From Flavobacterium sp. N502536 (GTDB lineage Bacteria > Bacteroidota > Bacteroidia > Flavobacteriales > Flavobacteriaceae): 64,000 nucleotides of DNA. The position numbers were made by a program, and so were the translations under genes. The notes beneath the pieces are model-generated. The model ran no database searches. It saw only the letters and a list, made by a program, of their open reading frames with translations, and was not told where the DNA came from. The stretch covers positions 2,170,001 to 2,234,000 of the forward strand of contig NZ_CP110011.1 in assembly GCF_025947345.1 (NCBI RefSeq). Reading direction: 5' to 3'. This document shows, in pieces, positions 1 to 8,105 of the stretch. Within the stretch, counting starts at the first letter, position 1; every line of letters begins with the position of its first letter.

Positions 1-1157
1 GGACAAGTGAAAAAGACGGGTTTAATCATATTTATGTATACGATAAAAACGGAAAACTTAAGAATCAGGTAACAAAAGGAAACTGGGAAGTAACTTCATA
101 CTACGGTTTCGACGAAAAAAATAAAACGGTTTTCTACCAATCTACAGAAAACGGTTCGATCAACAGAGATATTTACCGCATTGCTTTAGACGGAAAGAAC
201 AAAGTTCGTTTGTCTAAAAATACAGGAACCAGTTCGGCAACTTTCAGCCCTAACTTCCAGTTCTTTATCAATACGTTTTCAAGCAATCTACAGCCAACTA
301 CTTATACGTTAAACGAGGCGAAGACAGGAAAAGAAATTCAGGTTATCGAAAACAACAAGGAGCTTTCTACTAAATTAGCTGCTTATAACTTACCTGCAAA
401 AGAATTTTTTGTTTTAAAAACAGCAAAAGGAAACGAACTTAATGCATGGATTTTAAAACCAAAAGACTTTGATCCTTCTAAAAAATATCCGGTTTTCATG
501 TACCAGTATTCTGGTCCGGGTTCTCAACAGGTAAACAACGACTGGAACAATTCAGACGACTACTGGTTTGTATCTCTTACACAGCAAGGTTATATTGTAG
601 CTTGTGTTGATGGTAGAGGAACAGGATTTAAAGGTGCTGATTTCAAAAAAGTAACTCAAAAAGAATTAGGGAAATACGAAGTAGAAGATCAGATTGATGC
701 TGCAAAAGTAATCGGAGCTTATCCGTATGTGGATGCTGCAAGAATTGGAATCTTCGGCTGGAGCTATGGTGGATTTATGGCTTCAAACTGTATTTTTCAG
801 GGGAATGATGTTTTCAAAATGGCAATCGCAGTGGCTCCGGTAACAAACTGGCGTTTTTATGACAGCGTTTACACCGAAAGATACATGCAGACTCCACAGG
901 AAAATGCAAGCGGTTACGATCAGAACTCTCCAATCAATCACGTTGATAAATTAAAAGGGAAATTTTTATTGATTCACGGATCAGCGGATGACAACGTGCA
1001 TGTACAAAATTCAATGCAGATGATGGAAGCTTTAATTCAGGCGAATAAACAATTCGATTCTCAAATTTATCCGGATAAAAATCACGGGATATATGGTGGA
1101 AAGACCAGAATTCAGCTGTATAACAAGATGACTAACTTTATCAAAGAAAACTTATAA
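1..1157 (+). CDS. Dipeptidyl peptidase IV family serine peptidase (S9B), 5' truncated
   Basis: C-terminal ~384 residues of an S9B prolyl dipeptidyl aminopeptidase. The frame is open to the left edge (from base 3), so the start and most of the beta-propeller are outside the window. The alpha/beta-hydrolase part is complete: the nucleophile Ser lies in GWSYGG (Ser codon 762-764), the Asp in HGSADDNVH and the His in DKNHGIYGG. Enzymes of this family remove X-Pro or X-Ala dipeptides from peptide N termini in the periplasm or at the surface. The stop is 34 bases before the first of three peptide transporter genes on the same strand, so cleavage and uptake of dipeptides are probably expressed together. 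The family call is firm; the exact specificity is inferred. Confidence 0.93.
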   Translation, partial: TSEKDGFNHIYVYDKNGKLKNQVTKGNWEVTSYYGFDEKNKTVFYQSTENGSINRDIYRIALDGKNKVRLSKNTGTSSATFSPNFQFFINTFSSNLQPTTYTLNEAKTGKEIQVIENNKELSTKLAAYNLPAKEFFVLKTAKGNELNAWILKPKDFDPSKKYPVFMYQYSGPGSQQVNNDWNNSDDYWFVSLTQQGYIVACVDGRGTGFKGADFKKVTQKELGKYEVEDQIDAAKVIGAYPYVDAARIGIFGWSYGGFMASNCIFQGNDVFKMAIAVAPVTNWRFYDSVYTERYMQTPQENASGYDQNSPINHVDKLKGKFLLIHGSADDNVHVQNSMQMMEALIQANKQFDSQIYPDKNHGIYGGKTRIQLYNKMTNFIKENL

Positions 1158-1191
1158 CATAAAACTAAACCTTAAATAAATAATAAAGAAT

Positions 1192-2868
1192 ATGGGAGAA
1201 ACTCAAGTAAAAACAGCGCATCCAAAAGGACTATGGGTATTATTTGGAACGGAGATGTGGGAGCGGTTCAACTTTTATGGAATGCGAGCTTTATTAACTT
1301 TATTTCTTGTGAATTCATTATTGATGAAGGAAGAAGAGGCATCTTTAATTTATGGAGGTTTCCTCGGACTTTGTTATTTAACGCCAATGTTGGGAGGTTT
1401 TGTTGCCGATCGTTTTTTAGGTAACAGAAATTGTATTATGCTGGGCGGGTTGCTTATGGCGATTGGACAATTGTTGTTGTTTACCAGTGGTAGTGTTTTT
1501 GAAGCGAACTTAGGTTTGGCAAAAACAATTATGTATTCTGCTTTAGGAGTTATCGTATTTGGTAACGGATTCTTTAAGCCAAACATTTCCAGTATGGTGG
1601 GAAGTTTGTATCCTAAACAGGAAAAAACAAAACTAGATAGTGCTTTTACTATTTTCTATATGGGAATCAACATCGGAGCCTTTTTAGGTCAGTCTATTTG
1701 TCCGTTGTTAGGAGATGTAAAAGATGCAGGTGGAATTAGAGACATTCATGCTTTCAGATGGGGATTCATGGCGGCTTCTGCTGCAATGTTCATCGGAACC
1801 ATTCTTTTCTACTTCCTGAAAAATAAATATGTGGTTTCTCCTGAAGGAAAGCCATTAGGAGGATTGCCTTCTAAAAATGATGCTTCTGATTTTGAAGAAG
1901 GAGAAGCACAAAAAGCAAATTTCTCCAATAAAGCGTTAACAATTGCCGGACTTGCATTTGTGGCTTTAGGATTCTTTTTTCATTATGTGGTAGGTCAGAA
2001 TTTAATCTATACTTTGATTTACTCTAGTGGTCTATCATTAGCCGGATTAATTATTTCGGATACTTCTTTAACTAAAGTAGAAAGAGACAGGATTATCGTT
2101 ATTTATATCGTTTCCTTTTTCATCATTTTCTTCTGGGCTGCTTTCGAACAAGCCGGTTCATCGTTAACTTTTATCGCCGACAATCAAACGGATAGAAATT
2201 TCTTTGGATGGCAAATGCCTCCGTCAATGGTTCAGATTTTTAACGGACTATTTGTAGTTTTACTTGCAGTACCTTTCAGTATTTTATGGGATACCTTAAG
2301 AGCTAAAGGGAAAGAGCCAATTTCACCGGTAAAATTAGCCGTTGGTTTAGTCGTGATCTCTGTTAGTTTCTTTATGATCGCTACTCAGGTTTCTTATATC
2401 GGAACTTCAGGTTTGTTATTAGTAAAATGGTTGATCTTATTGTATTTCCTAAATACATGTGCTGAATTGTGCTTGTCTCCAATCGGATTATCATTAGTTG
2501 GTAAATTATCACCAAAGCGTTTTGCTTCATTATTATACGGAGTATTCTTCTTGTCAAATGCTTCCGGATATGCTTTAGGAGGAACTTTAGGTTCAATCTT
2601 ACCTGCAACAGGAGATAAATTTGCAAAAGCAAAAGAGCTTGGAATCGATCTTCAGGCAGTTTTAGACAACAAAATTACACCAACAGCTGAACAGTTGGCT
2701 TTATTAGAAAAGCATCAGATTAGTTCACATAACCACTTCTTTGCTGGATTTGAAATCCATAACTTATACGAATTCTTTATGGTATTCGTAGTACTTACAG
2801 GACTTGCTGCAATTATATTATTTGCGTTAACTCCATTCTTGAAAAAGATGATGCATGGCGTTCGATAA
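1192..2868 (+). CDS. POT/PTR family proton-coupled oligopeptide transporter (first of three)
   Basis: A 558-residue inner-membrane protein of the POT branch of the major facilitator superfamily, which imports di- and tripeptides with protons. The N terminus carries the proton-coupling signature ExxERF in TEMWERFNFYGMRALL, and a second family signature, GNGFFKPNISSMVG, follows at about residue 125. Hydrophobic segments run through the whole length and there is no signal peptide. It starts 34 bases after the DPP IV stop and is followed by two further POT genes of different sequence. A strong hairpin (2888-2923) separates it from the next one. Substrate preference cannot be read from the sequence. 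Confidence 0.94.
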   Translation: MGETQVKTAHPKGLWVLFGTEMWERFNFYGMRALLTLFLVNSLLMKEEEASLIYGGFLGLCYLTPMLGGFVADRFLGNRNCIMLGGLLMAIGQLLLFTSGSVFEANLGLAKTIMYSALGVIVFGNGFFKPNISSMVGSLYPKQEKTKLDSAFTIFYMGINIGAFLGQSICPLLGDVKDAGGIRDIHAFRWGFMAASAAMFIGTILFYFLKNKYVVSPEGKPLGGLPSKNDASDFEEGEAQKANFSNKALTIAGLAFVALGFFFHYVVGQNLIYTLIYSSGLSLAGLIISDTSLTKVERDRIIVIYIVSFFIIFFWAAFEQAGSSLTFIADNQTDRNFFGWQMPPSMVQIFNGLFVVLLAVPFSILWDTLRAKGKEPISPVKLAVGLVVISVSFFMIATQVSYIGTSGLLLVKWLILLYFLNTCAELCLSPIGLSLVGKLSPKRFASLLYGVFFLSNASGYALGGTLGSILPATGDKFAKAKELGIDLQAVLDNKITPTAEQLALLEKHQISSHNHFFAGFEIHNLYEFFMVFVVLTGLAAIILFALTPFLKKMMHGVR

Positions 2869-2887
2869 ATAATAATAATCCTATATC

Positions 2888-2923
2888 AAAATTACCTACA
2901 GGTTTAGGCTTGTAGGTAATTTT
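2888..2923 (+). terminator. Hairpin with T-rich tail between POT genes 1 and 2
   Basis: Perfect 13-bp arms, AAAATTACCTACA (2888-2900) and its complement (2911-2923), with a 10-base loop, followed by AATTTTAAAG. The tail is interrupted, so this may be a partial terminator that lowers readthrough into the second and third transporter rather than a full stop. Confidence 0.6.
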
Positions 2924-2944
2924 AATTTTAAAGACTGTATACTT

Positions 2945-4603
2945 ATGTGGAAAAAACACCCCAAAGCATTGCCTTATTTGTTCTTGTCTGAAATGTGGGA
3001 ACGTTTCGGATATTATTTAATGATTGGAATCTTTACTTTGTATCTGAAAGATGTAAAAGCGGGTTTCTCCATGACCGAAAAAGAAGCTTCGGATCTTTAC
3101 GGAACTTTTATCGCATTGGTTTTTTTAACTCCTTTTATCGGCGGACTAGTTGCTGATCGCTATTTAGGCTATAAAAAATCTATTGTTTTAGGTGGTATTT
3201 TAATGGGTATTGGTTACTTCCTGATGGGAGTTCATGATATAACAGTGCTTTATATTGCAATGACTTTGGTCATTGTAGGGAATGGCTTTTTTAAACCCAA
3301 TATTTCTACCTTATTAGGAAGTTTTTATTCTAATGAAGAATACAAAGATAAAAAAGACGAAGGCTACAATATTTTCTATATGGGAATTAATGTTGGAGGT
3401 TTTATTTGTAATTTCTTTGGTGCTGTACTGCAAATTCTATTAGGTTGGCATTGGGCCTTTATGGCTGCGGGTGTAGGTATGTTTATTGGTGTTATTGTGT
3501 TTTTATTAGGTACAAAACATTATGTAGGCCACGATCAGAAAAAAGGAGTGCAGGAAGGCGATATGCCGTTTTACAAAATCATCCTGTTTATTTTATTACC
3601 ATCGTTTATTTTTGGAGCCATTGGCTGGTTGATAAAAGGAGTAACGTCAGAAACGAATGTAGACAGTTATATTTTTGGTTCAGACAGTACAGATGCCTTT
3701 ATATTTGCCTGTATTCCGATCATTTTCTTTTACGGATCGCTTTATTTTAAAGCAAAAGCAGAAGATAAACGACCAATAGGGGCCTTGTTGGCTATTTTTG
3801 GTGTTGTCATTTTATTTTGGGCGGTTTTTAAACTTAATGGCTCGGCACTTACCACTTGGGCAGATCGTTATACCGACAGAGAAGTTACCGGAACTACAGG
3901 GCAGCTTGTTGGAAAATTAAAACTAGCCAAAGAAGTCGAATACAAAAAAGAATCCTTAGAACTTTACGATGATCAGTTTCGTTTGCAAAAAGTAAACGGA
4001 GAAGTTCAGAAAGAAGTAAATTATCCACTATACTTTCGAAACGTTGCGCCTGAGAAACTTCCGGCAGAAGGCGGCAAAGTACATCTGTGGGCAACCAATT
4101 TAAGTCAATCGATAAACCCGGCCTGGGTTATTATATTAACCCCTTTGATCGTTGCTTTTTTCTCTTTTTTACGAGCAAGAAAAAAAGAACCTTCGACACC
4201 TACTAAAATTGCTTTTGGCTTATTAATTTCGGCCCTGTCAGTTTTAGTCATGATCGCTGCGGTTCAAATTGGTCATAATGGAGCCGAGAAAGTGAGTGTC
4301 TGGTGGCTGGTGGCCAATTACGGCATCATAACCATAGGAGAATTGTTTTTAAGCCCGATGGGATTATCAGTAGTCTCTAAACTAAGTCCGGTAAACATTA
4401 CCTCTTTAATGATGGGAGGCTGGTTTTTATCCACCTCAATAGGGAATAAATTAAGCGGAGTTTTGGCAAGTATGTGGGACACCTACGACAATAAAGCTAA
4501 CTTTTTTTGGGTTAATTTCGCCTTGTTAATGTTTGCAACAGTACTTATGTTTGGTTTGGTAAAACAGCTTAACAAAGTGATGAAAGAAAAAGGAATTAAT
4601 TAA
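2945..4603 (+). CDS. POT/PTR family oligopeptide transporter with a loop insertion (second of three)
   Basis: A 552-residue POT transporter with the ExxERF motif in LSEMWERFGYYLM and GNGFFKPNISTLLG. Unlike its two neighbours it has about 65-70 extra residues at roughly 315-388, between WADRYTDRE and INPAWVIIL. The insert is polar, rich in Lys, Glu and Val, without membrane segments, and should form a soluble domain on one face of the membrane. The ATG follows a hairpin by about 20 bases, and the next POT gene begins 14 bases after the stop. Peptide transport is a family assignment; what the insert does is unknown. Confidence 0.92.
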   Translation: MWKKHPKALPYLFLSEMWERFGYYLMIGIFTLYLKDVKAGFSMTEKEASDLYGTFIALVFLTPFIGGLVADRYLGYKKSIVLGGILMGIGYFLMGVHDITVLYIAMTLVIVGNGFFKPNISTLLGSFYSNEEYKDKKDEGYNIFYMGINVGGFICNFFGAVLQILLGWHWAFMAAGVGMFIGVIVFLLGTKHYVGHDQKKGVQEGDMPFYKIILFILLPSFIFGAIGWLIKGVTSETNVDSYIFGSDSTDAFIFACIPIIFFYGSLYFKAKAEDKRPIGALLAIFGVVILFWAVFKLNGSALTTWADRYTDREVTGTTGQLVGKLKLAKEVEYKKESLELYDDQFRLQKVNGEVQKEVNYPLYFRNVAPEKLPAEGGKVHLWATNLSQSINPAWVIILTPLIVAFFSFLRARKKEPSTPTKIAFGLLISALSVLVMIAAVQIGHNGAEKVSVWWLVANYGIITIGELFLSPMGLSVVSKLSPVNITSLMMGGWFLSTSIGNKLSGVLASMWDTYDNKANFFWVNFALLMFATVLMFGLVKQLNKVMKEKGIN

Positions 4604-4617
4604 TTATTTATAAATAA

Positions 4618-6102
4618 ATGGAGCAGAAGATCACTTTAGAGGAGATTCAAAATTTTAAAGGCAATTACCCAAAACAACTGTGGTACTTGTTTTTTGTTGA
4701 AATGTGGGAGCGTTTTTGTTTTTATGGAATGCGAGGTGTTCTTGTTATTTTTATGGTAGATCAGCTTTTTTTGAAAGAAGATCATGCCAGTGAGCAATAC
4801 GGAGCCATTCAGGCTTTTGTGTATGCCTTTACTTTTATAGGCGGAATTTTTGCAGATAAAGTGCTGGGATTCAAAAAATCATTGTTTTTTGGTGGAATCG
4901 TTATGATTCTCGGGAACCTTTTGATTGCTATTGCGCCTCATGATTTCTTTTATTACGGAATTGCCTTCTCGATTATCGGGACTGGTTTTTTTAAGCCGAA
5001 TGTTTCTTCAATGGTAGGAGAATTGTACCATGAAGAAGATGGCCGTAGAGACGCGGGTTACGGAATGTTTTATGCCGGAATAAATGTGGGCGGACTTTTT
5101 GGTGGTGCTTTGTGTGTTTATTTAGGGAAGTTTTATTCTTGGCAATTGTGCTTTTTATCCGCTGCAATTGTAATGTTTTTAGGTTTGATCACCTTCTTAT
5201 TTACTAAAAAACATTTAGGACCTATTGGTGATTCGCCGTTATTGAATTTAACACCGCAAAAGAGACGAATTCGCGAGATAGCCGTATATGCTGTCTCTAT
5301 TTTGAGTTTGCCTTTTATTTTTATAATGGTTAAGAATACGAAGTATACGGATTATTTCATGTATACTATTGGTACAGTTGCCGTTTTGTATTTTGCTTAT
5401 GAATTGTTTAAACTGGGAGATTCTAAACTGCAAAAGAAGCTTTTTGCTGCTTTTCTGTTTGTATTTTTCTACTTCCTGTTCAATTCTATTTACGAACAAA
5501 GTGGTGGATCATTATCGCTTTTTGCAAAAGACAATCTGAATAATAAATTGTTGTTTTTTACAATTGATCCCAATGTTGTGAACAACAGCTCGAATACTTT
5601 CTTTGTAGTCGTTTTAAGTCCGCTTATTGGTTTGTTATGGATATGGTTAGGGAAGCGCAAAATTGAACCGAATACTTTGATTAAATTCGGAATTGGGTTT
5701 TTATTCCTGGCTGCTTCTTTCTACATCTTCTATTTGACCAAATTCTTTGCTGATGCTAACGGAATTGCTTCATTAAATGTCTTTACGTTTGCGTATCTGA
5801 TAACCACTATAGGAGAGCTTTGTCTGGGGCCAATCGGAATGTCGATTATTACCAAATTGTCTCCAAAAAGATTATTCGGAATGATGATGGGATTGTGGTT
5901 CCTTGCAAGTGCTTTTGGACAGTTGGCTGCGGGTAAACTGGGAGCCGAGATTTCCAGATCAAATACCGGAGACACCTTGATTTCTAAATTGCAATCGTAT
6001 ACAGAAGGTTACTATCAACTCGCTATTTATTCGCTTGTTGCGGGCTTGATATTATTGGCAATTTCGCCAATTATTAGAAAATTAATGCAAGAAGTAAAAT
6101 AG
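4618..6102 (+). CDS. POT/PTR family oligopeptide transporter (third of three)
   Basis: A 494-residue POT transporter, the shortest of the three, without the loop insert of the second. ExxERF is present in FVEMWERFCFYGMRGVL, and GTGFFKPNVSSMVGELY matches the second family signature. It lies 14 bases after the previous transporter, with no terminator between, so the two are almost certainly co-transcribed. The three proteins align throughout but are clearly different in sequence, so this is an old expansion, probably covering different dipeptides or pH ranges (inference). A new promoter candidate begins immediately after its stop, ahead of the thioredoxin gene. Confidence 0.93.
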   Translation: MEQKITLEEIQNFKGNYPKQLWYLFFVEMWERFCFYGMRGVLVIFMVDQLFLKEDHASEQYGAIQAFVYAFTFIGGIFADKVLGFKKSLFFGGIVMILGNLLIAIAPHDFFYYGIAFSIIGTGFFKPNVSSMVGELYHEEDGRRDAGYGMFYAGINVGGLFGGALCVYLGKFYSWQLCFLSAAIVMFLGLITFLFTKKHLGPIGDSPLLNLTPQKRRIREIAVYAVSILSLPFIFIMVKNTKYTDYFMYTIGTVAVLYFAYELFKLGDSKLQKKLFAAFLFVFFYFLFNSIYEQSGGSLSLFAKDNLNNKLLFFTIDPNVVNNSSNTFFVVVLSPLIGLLWIWLGKRKIEPNTLIKFGIGFLFLAASFYIFYLTKFFADANGIASLNVFTFAYLITTIGELCLGPIGMSIITKLSPKRLFGMMMGLWFLASAFGQLAAGKLGAEISRSNTGDTLISKLQSYTEGYYQLAIYSLVAGLILLAISPIIRKLMQEVK

Positions 6103-6129
6103 ACGACATTTTGCGATTCTTTTTTTGTT

Positions 6130-6137
6130 TAAATTTG
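6130..6137 (+). promoter_or_regulatory. TAnnTTTG -7 promoter element for the thioredoxin gene
   Basis: TAAATTTG exactly matches the Bacteroidota -7 consensus TAnnTTTG and lies 17 bases before the ATG at 6155. A TTG at 6111-6113, 16 bases upstream, could be the -33 element; Flavobacterium spacing is usually 17-23. Confidence 0.5.
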
Positions 6138-6154
6138 TGAAAAATAAAAGGGAT

Positions 6155-6622
6155 ATGAAAAAAATATTTTTAATAACACTGTTTTTAACCGGGGCATTTG
6201 TAACACAAGCACAAGAGCTAAAATGGTATACAGATGTCAAAGAAGCTATCACAATAAGTAATAAGGAAAAAAAACCTTTGTTGATGTTTTTTACCGGAAG
6301 TGACTGGTGTGGATGGTGTATTCGTTTACAGAATGAGGTTTTAAAAACAGCTGAATTCAAAAAATGGGCAACCGAAAATGTGGTTTTAGTTGAACTTGAT
6401 TATCCAAGAAGAACACCACAGACGCCGGAGCTTAAAAATCAGAATAATGAATTGCAGCAAGCATTCGGAATTCAGGGATTCCCTACTATTTATTTTACAA
6501 GCGCTGAATCCAAAGACGGCAAAGTCAATTTTAAAGGACTGGGTCAGACAGGATATGTGGCGGGAGGTCCGACTGCCTGGTTAACAGTTGCGGAAGGAAT
6601 TGTACATCCGAAAAAGTCTTAA
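6155..6622 (+). CDS. Secreted thioredoxin-fold protein with intact CGWC
   Basis: A 155-residue thioredoxin-like protein exported by a signal peptide (MKKIFLITLF..., cleavage likely after TQAQ, residue 20). The active site is C52-G-W-C55 in FFTGSDWCGWC and the cis-proline region is GFPTIYF. It is probably a periplasmic disulfide reductase or isomerase; the partner is unknown. I chose the ATG at 6155 over the in-frame TTG at 6125 because only the ATG places the hydrophobic signal at the N terminus and a -7 element lies just ahead of it. A clear terminator follows. The two genes downstream are paralogues that have lost the cysteines. Confidence 0.88.
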   Translation: MKKIFLITLFLTGAFVTQAQELKWYTDVKEAITISNKEKKPLLMFFTGSDWCGWCIRLQNEVLKTAEFKKWATENVVLVELDYPRRTPQTPELKNQNNELQQAFGIQGFPTIYFTSAESKDGKVNFKGLGQTGYVAGGPTAWLTVAEGIVHPKKS

Positions 6623-6654
6623 ACTAAATACCCCGTTACAATTATAGTTCAGAA

Positions 6655-6685
6655 AACTCCTTGCCATTTGGTAAGGAGTTTTTTT
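6655..6685 (+). terminator. Rho-independent terminator after the thioredoxin gene
   Basis: Stem AACTCCTTGCC (6655-6665) pairs with GGTAAGGAGTT (6670-6680) with one G-T pair, a 4-base loop and a run of seven T. Confidence 0.85.
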
Positions 6686-6800
6686 GTTTAGTAGGAAAAA
6701 GGAATTACCGATTTTACACTTATTAAGCATTTGATATTTAATTTTAGTTAAAAAAGTATATAATGTATTTTTTGTATTAATAAAAATTGGAAAATTAAAA

Positions 6801-6853
6801 TATTATGTTAATTTCGTTTCGATAATCTAACCAAAAACCAATTTAATATGACC
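6801..6853 (+). repeat. Leader repeat, copy 1 (shared with 7524-7576)
   Basis: The leader of the first cysteine-less thioredoxin holds two blocks that are identical in the leader of the second: TATTATGTTAATTTCGTT (6801-6818) and a 21-base block at 6833-6853 that runs through the ATG into the third codon. The first block contains TAATTTCG, one mismatch from TAnnTTTG, and is the likely promoter. Confidence 0.75.
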
Positions 6854-7300
6854 AAAAAAATACTTATCCTACTATTTTTTTTCGGTTCAATTTTTATGCA
6901 GGCACAGAACTTAGTTTGGAAAACGAACATGACGGATGCAATTGCACTTAGTAATGAACAGAAAAAACCAATGCTAATTTTATTCACTGCCTCAGGTGTA
7001 CCGGAAAATCTTCAAAACGAAATTTTCAAAACTCCCGATTTTGCGGTTTGGTCACGCGACAACGTTATTCTTGTAAAGCTTGATTTGTCTGACAGTACTG
7101 CCGATGAAAGTGATAAAGAGCAAAAACTCAAACTAAAAGCTGCTTTTGGAGTAGAGGACTTACCCGAAGTATGTTTCGCAAGCGCCTCGATCAGAAAAAA
7201 TAAAACCACATTTAGCGCCTTAGGAAAAATTTCGTATAAACCGGGTGGTGCAAAAGCCTGGATTGCCGAATCAAATGCAATACTACATTCAAGCGAATGA
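6848..7300 (+). CDS. Secreted thioredoxin-like protein without CxxC (paralogue 1)
   Basis: A 150-residue protein with a signal peptide (to about MQAQ, residue 20) and clear similarity to the thioredoxin at 6155-6622 (LFTASG, LQNEIFKTPDF, NVILVKLDL, AFGVEDLP). The segment that should hold WCGWC is shortened by three residues and reads SGVPENLQ, so both catalytic cysteines are gone. The cis-proline (P106) remains, and the only cysteine is C109, three residues after it. The frame is open and even, so it looks like a functional non-redox protein rather than a pseudogene. It could act as a chaperone, binding partner or metal-binding protein; none of these can be shown. Its leader and terminator resemble those of the next gene. 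Confidence 0.85.
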   Translation: MTKKILILLFFFGSIFMQAQNLVWKTNMTDAIALSNEQKKPMLILFTASGVPENLQNEIFKTPDFAVWSRDNVILVKLDLSDSTADESDKEQKLKLKAAFGVEDLPEVCFASASIRKNKTTFSALGKISYKPGGAKAWIAESNAILHSSE

Positions 7301-7338
7301 TAAAATTTAAATTAAGTTTCTTAGTTTAATTTGTAGAT

Positions 7339-7375
7339 TCCCTTTTTGCTCTCGGGTGAGAAGGGATTTTTTTTT
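7339..7375 (+). terminator. Terminator after thioredoxin paralogue 1
   Basis: TCCCTT (7339-7344) pairs with AAGGGA (7361-7366), with some imperfect inner pairing, followed by nine T. The same TCCCTTTT...AAGGGAT design recurs after paralogue 2. Confidence 0.7.
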
Positions 7376-7523
7376 GAAACAGTTAGTACTGTTAATCAGT
7401 GATTTTGTCATTTAAAAGCGAATATTTTTTAGTTTTCTTAAAAATTTATGACTTTATTAATGAATTTGAATTTTTGTTATTTTTTTTATCGCTTTTGTTT
7501 AAATATATCTTGTTTGGTAAAGA

Positions 7524-7576
7524 TATTATGTTAATTTCGTTGCATTAACCTACTTAAAAACCAATTTAATATGACC
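7524..7576 (+). repeat. Leader repeat, copy 2 (shared with 6801-6853)
   Basis: Identical 18-base block TATTATGTTAATTTCGTT (7524-7541) and an identical 21-base block (7556-7576) ending in the ATG and the next codons of paralogue 2. The spacer between them differs from copy 1 by a few bases. Confidence 0.75.
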
Positions 7577-8017
7577 CGAAAACTACTTATCTTATTGTTC
7601 TTTTTAGGTGCGTTTGGTCTGCATTCACAAAACCTAATTTGGAAGACAGATATGAATGATGCCATCATGGCAAGTGACTCACAAAAACGGCCTTTGTTGA
7701 TTTTTTTTACCACTGCGGGGGCTCCACAGAGAATGCAGAGTGAAGTTTTTGTTACGCCTGATTTTGCAGTATGGTCGCGTGATAATGTTATTTTAGTAAA
7801 ACTGGATCTGTCTGATACTTCCGTGTCTGATCTTGTAAAAGAGCAAAATCTGAAACTAAAAAATGCTTTAGGCATTGCAGAACTCCCACAAGTATGTCTT
7901 TTGATGGCTTCCGTCAGAAAAGGCAAAACCACCTTTAACAATCTAGGTCTGGTTCCTTATAGACAGGGAGGTGCAAAAACGTGGATAGCAGATGCAAATC
8001 TAATTTTGAATCCATAA
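7571..8017 (+). CDS. Secreted thioredoxin-like protein without CxxC (paralogue 2)
   Basis: A 148-residue paralogue of the preceding protein, with the same plan: signal peptide ending near LHSQ (residue 20), a three-residue deletion at the active site (TTAGAPQRMQ), the block FAVWSRDNVILVKLDLSD identical in both, cis-Pro P106, and a single cysteine at C109, the same number as in paralogue 1. The conserved core and single cysteine in both copies argue for selection after the CxxC was lost. Function unknown. Its terminator lies inside the 3' end of the converging comEC gene. Confidence 0.84.
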   Translation: MTRKLLILLFFLGAFGLHSQNLIWKTDMNDAIMASDSQKRPLLIFFTTAGAPQRMQSEVFVTPDFAVWSRDNVILVKLDLSDTSVSDLVKEQNLKLKNALGIAELPQVCLLMASVRKGKTTFNNLGLVPYRQGGAKTWIADANLILNP

Positions 8018-8105
8018 GCTTTTTTGCTTGCAGAAAGTAAAGGTTGTAAAAGTATTCCGCTCTTGTGAACAGGCCTGTTGGTCTTTTCAGGAGCTGTTAA
8101 CCAAC

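Noticed and set aside
6848..8017. Pseudogenes of the CGWC thioredoxin
   Set aside because: Both frames are full length with signal peptide, conserved core and terminators; the cysteine loss is an exact in-frame deletion shared by both.
8018..8105. Extra small gene between thioredoxin paralogue 2 and comEC
   Set aside because: No frame with a start of useful length; the stretch is 3' untranslated sequence ahead of the terminator.
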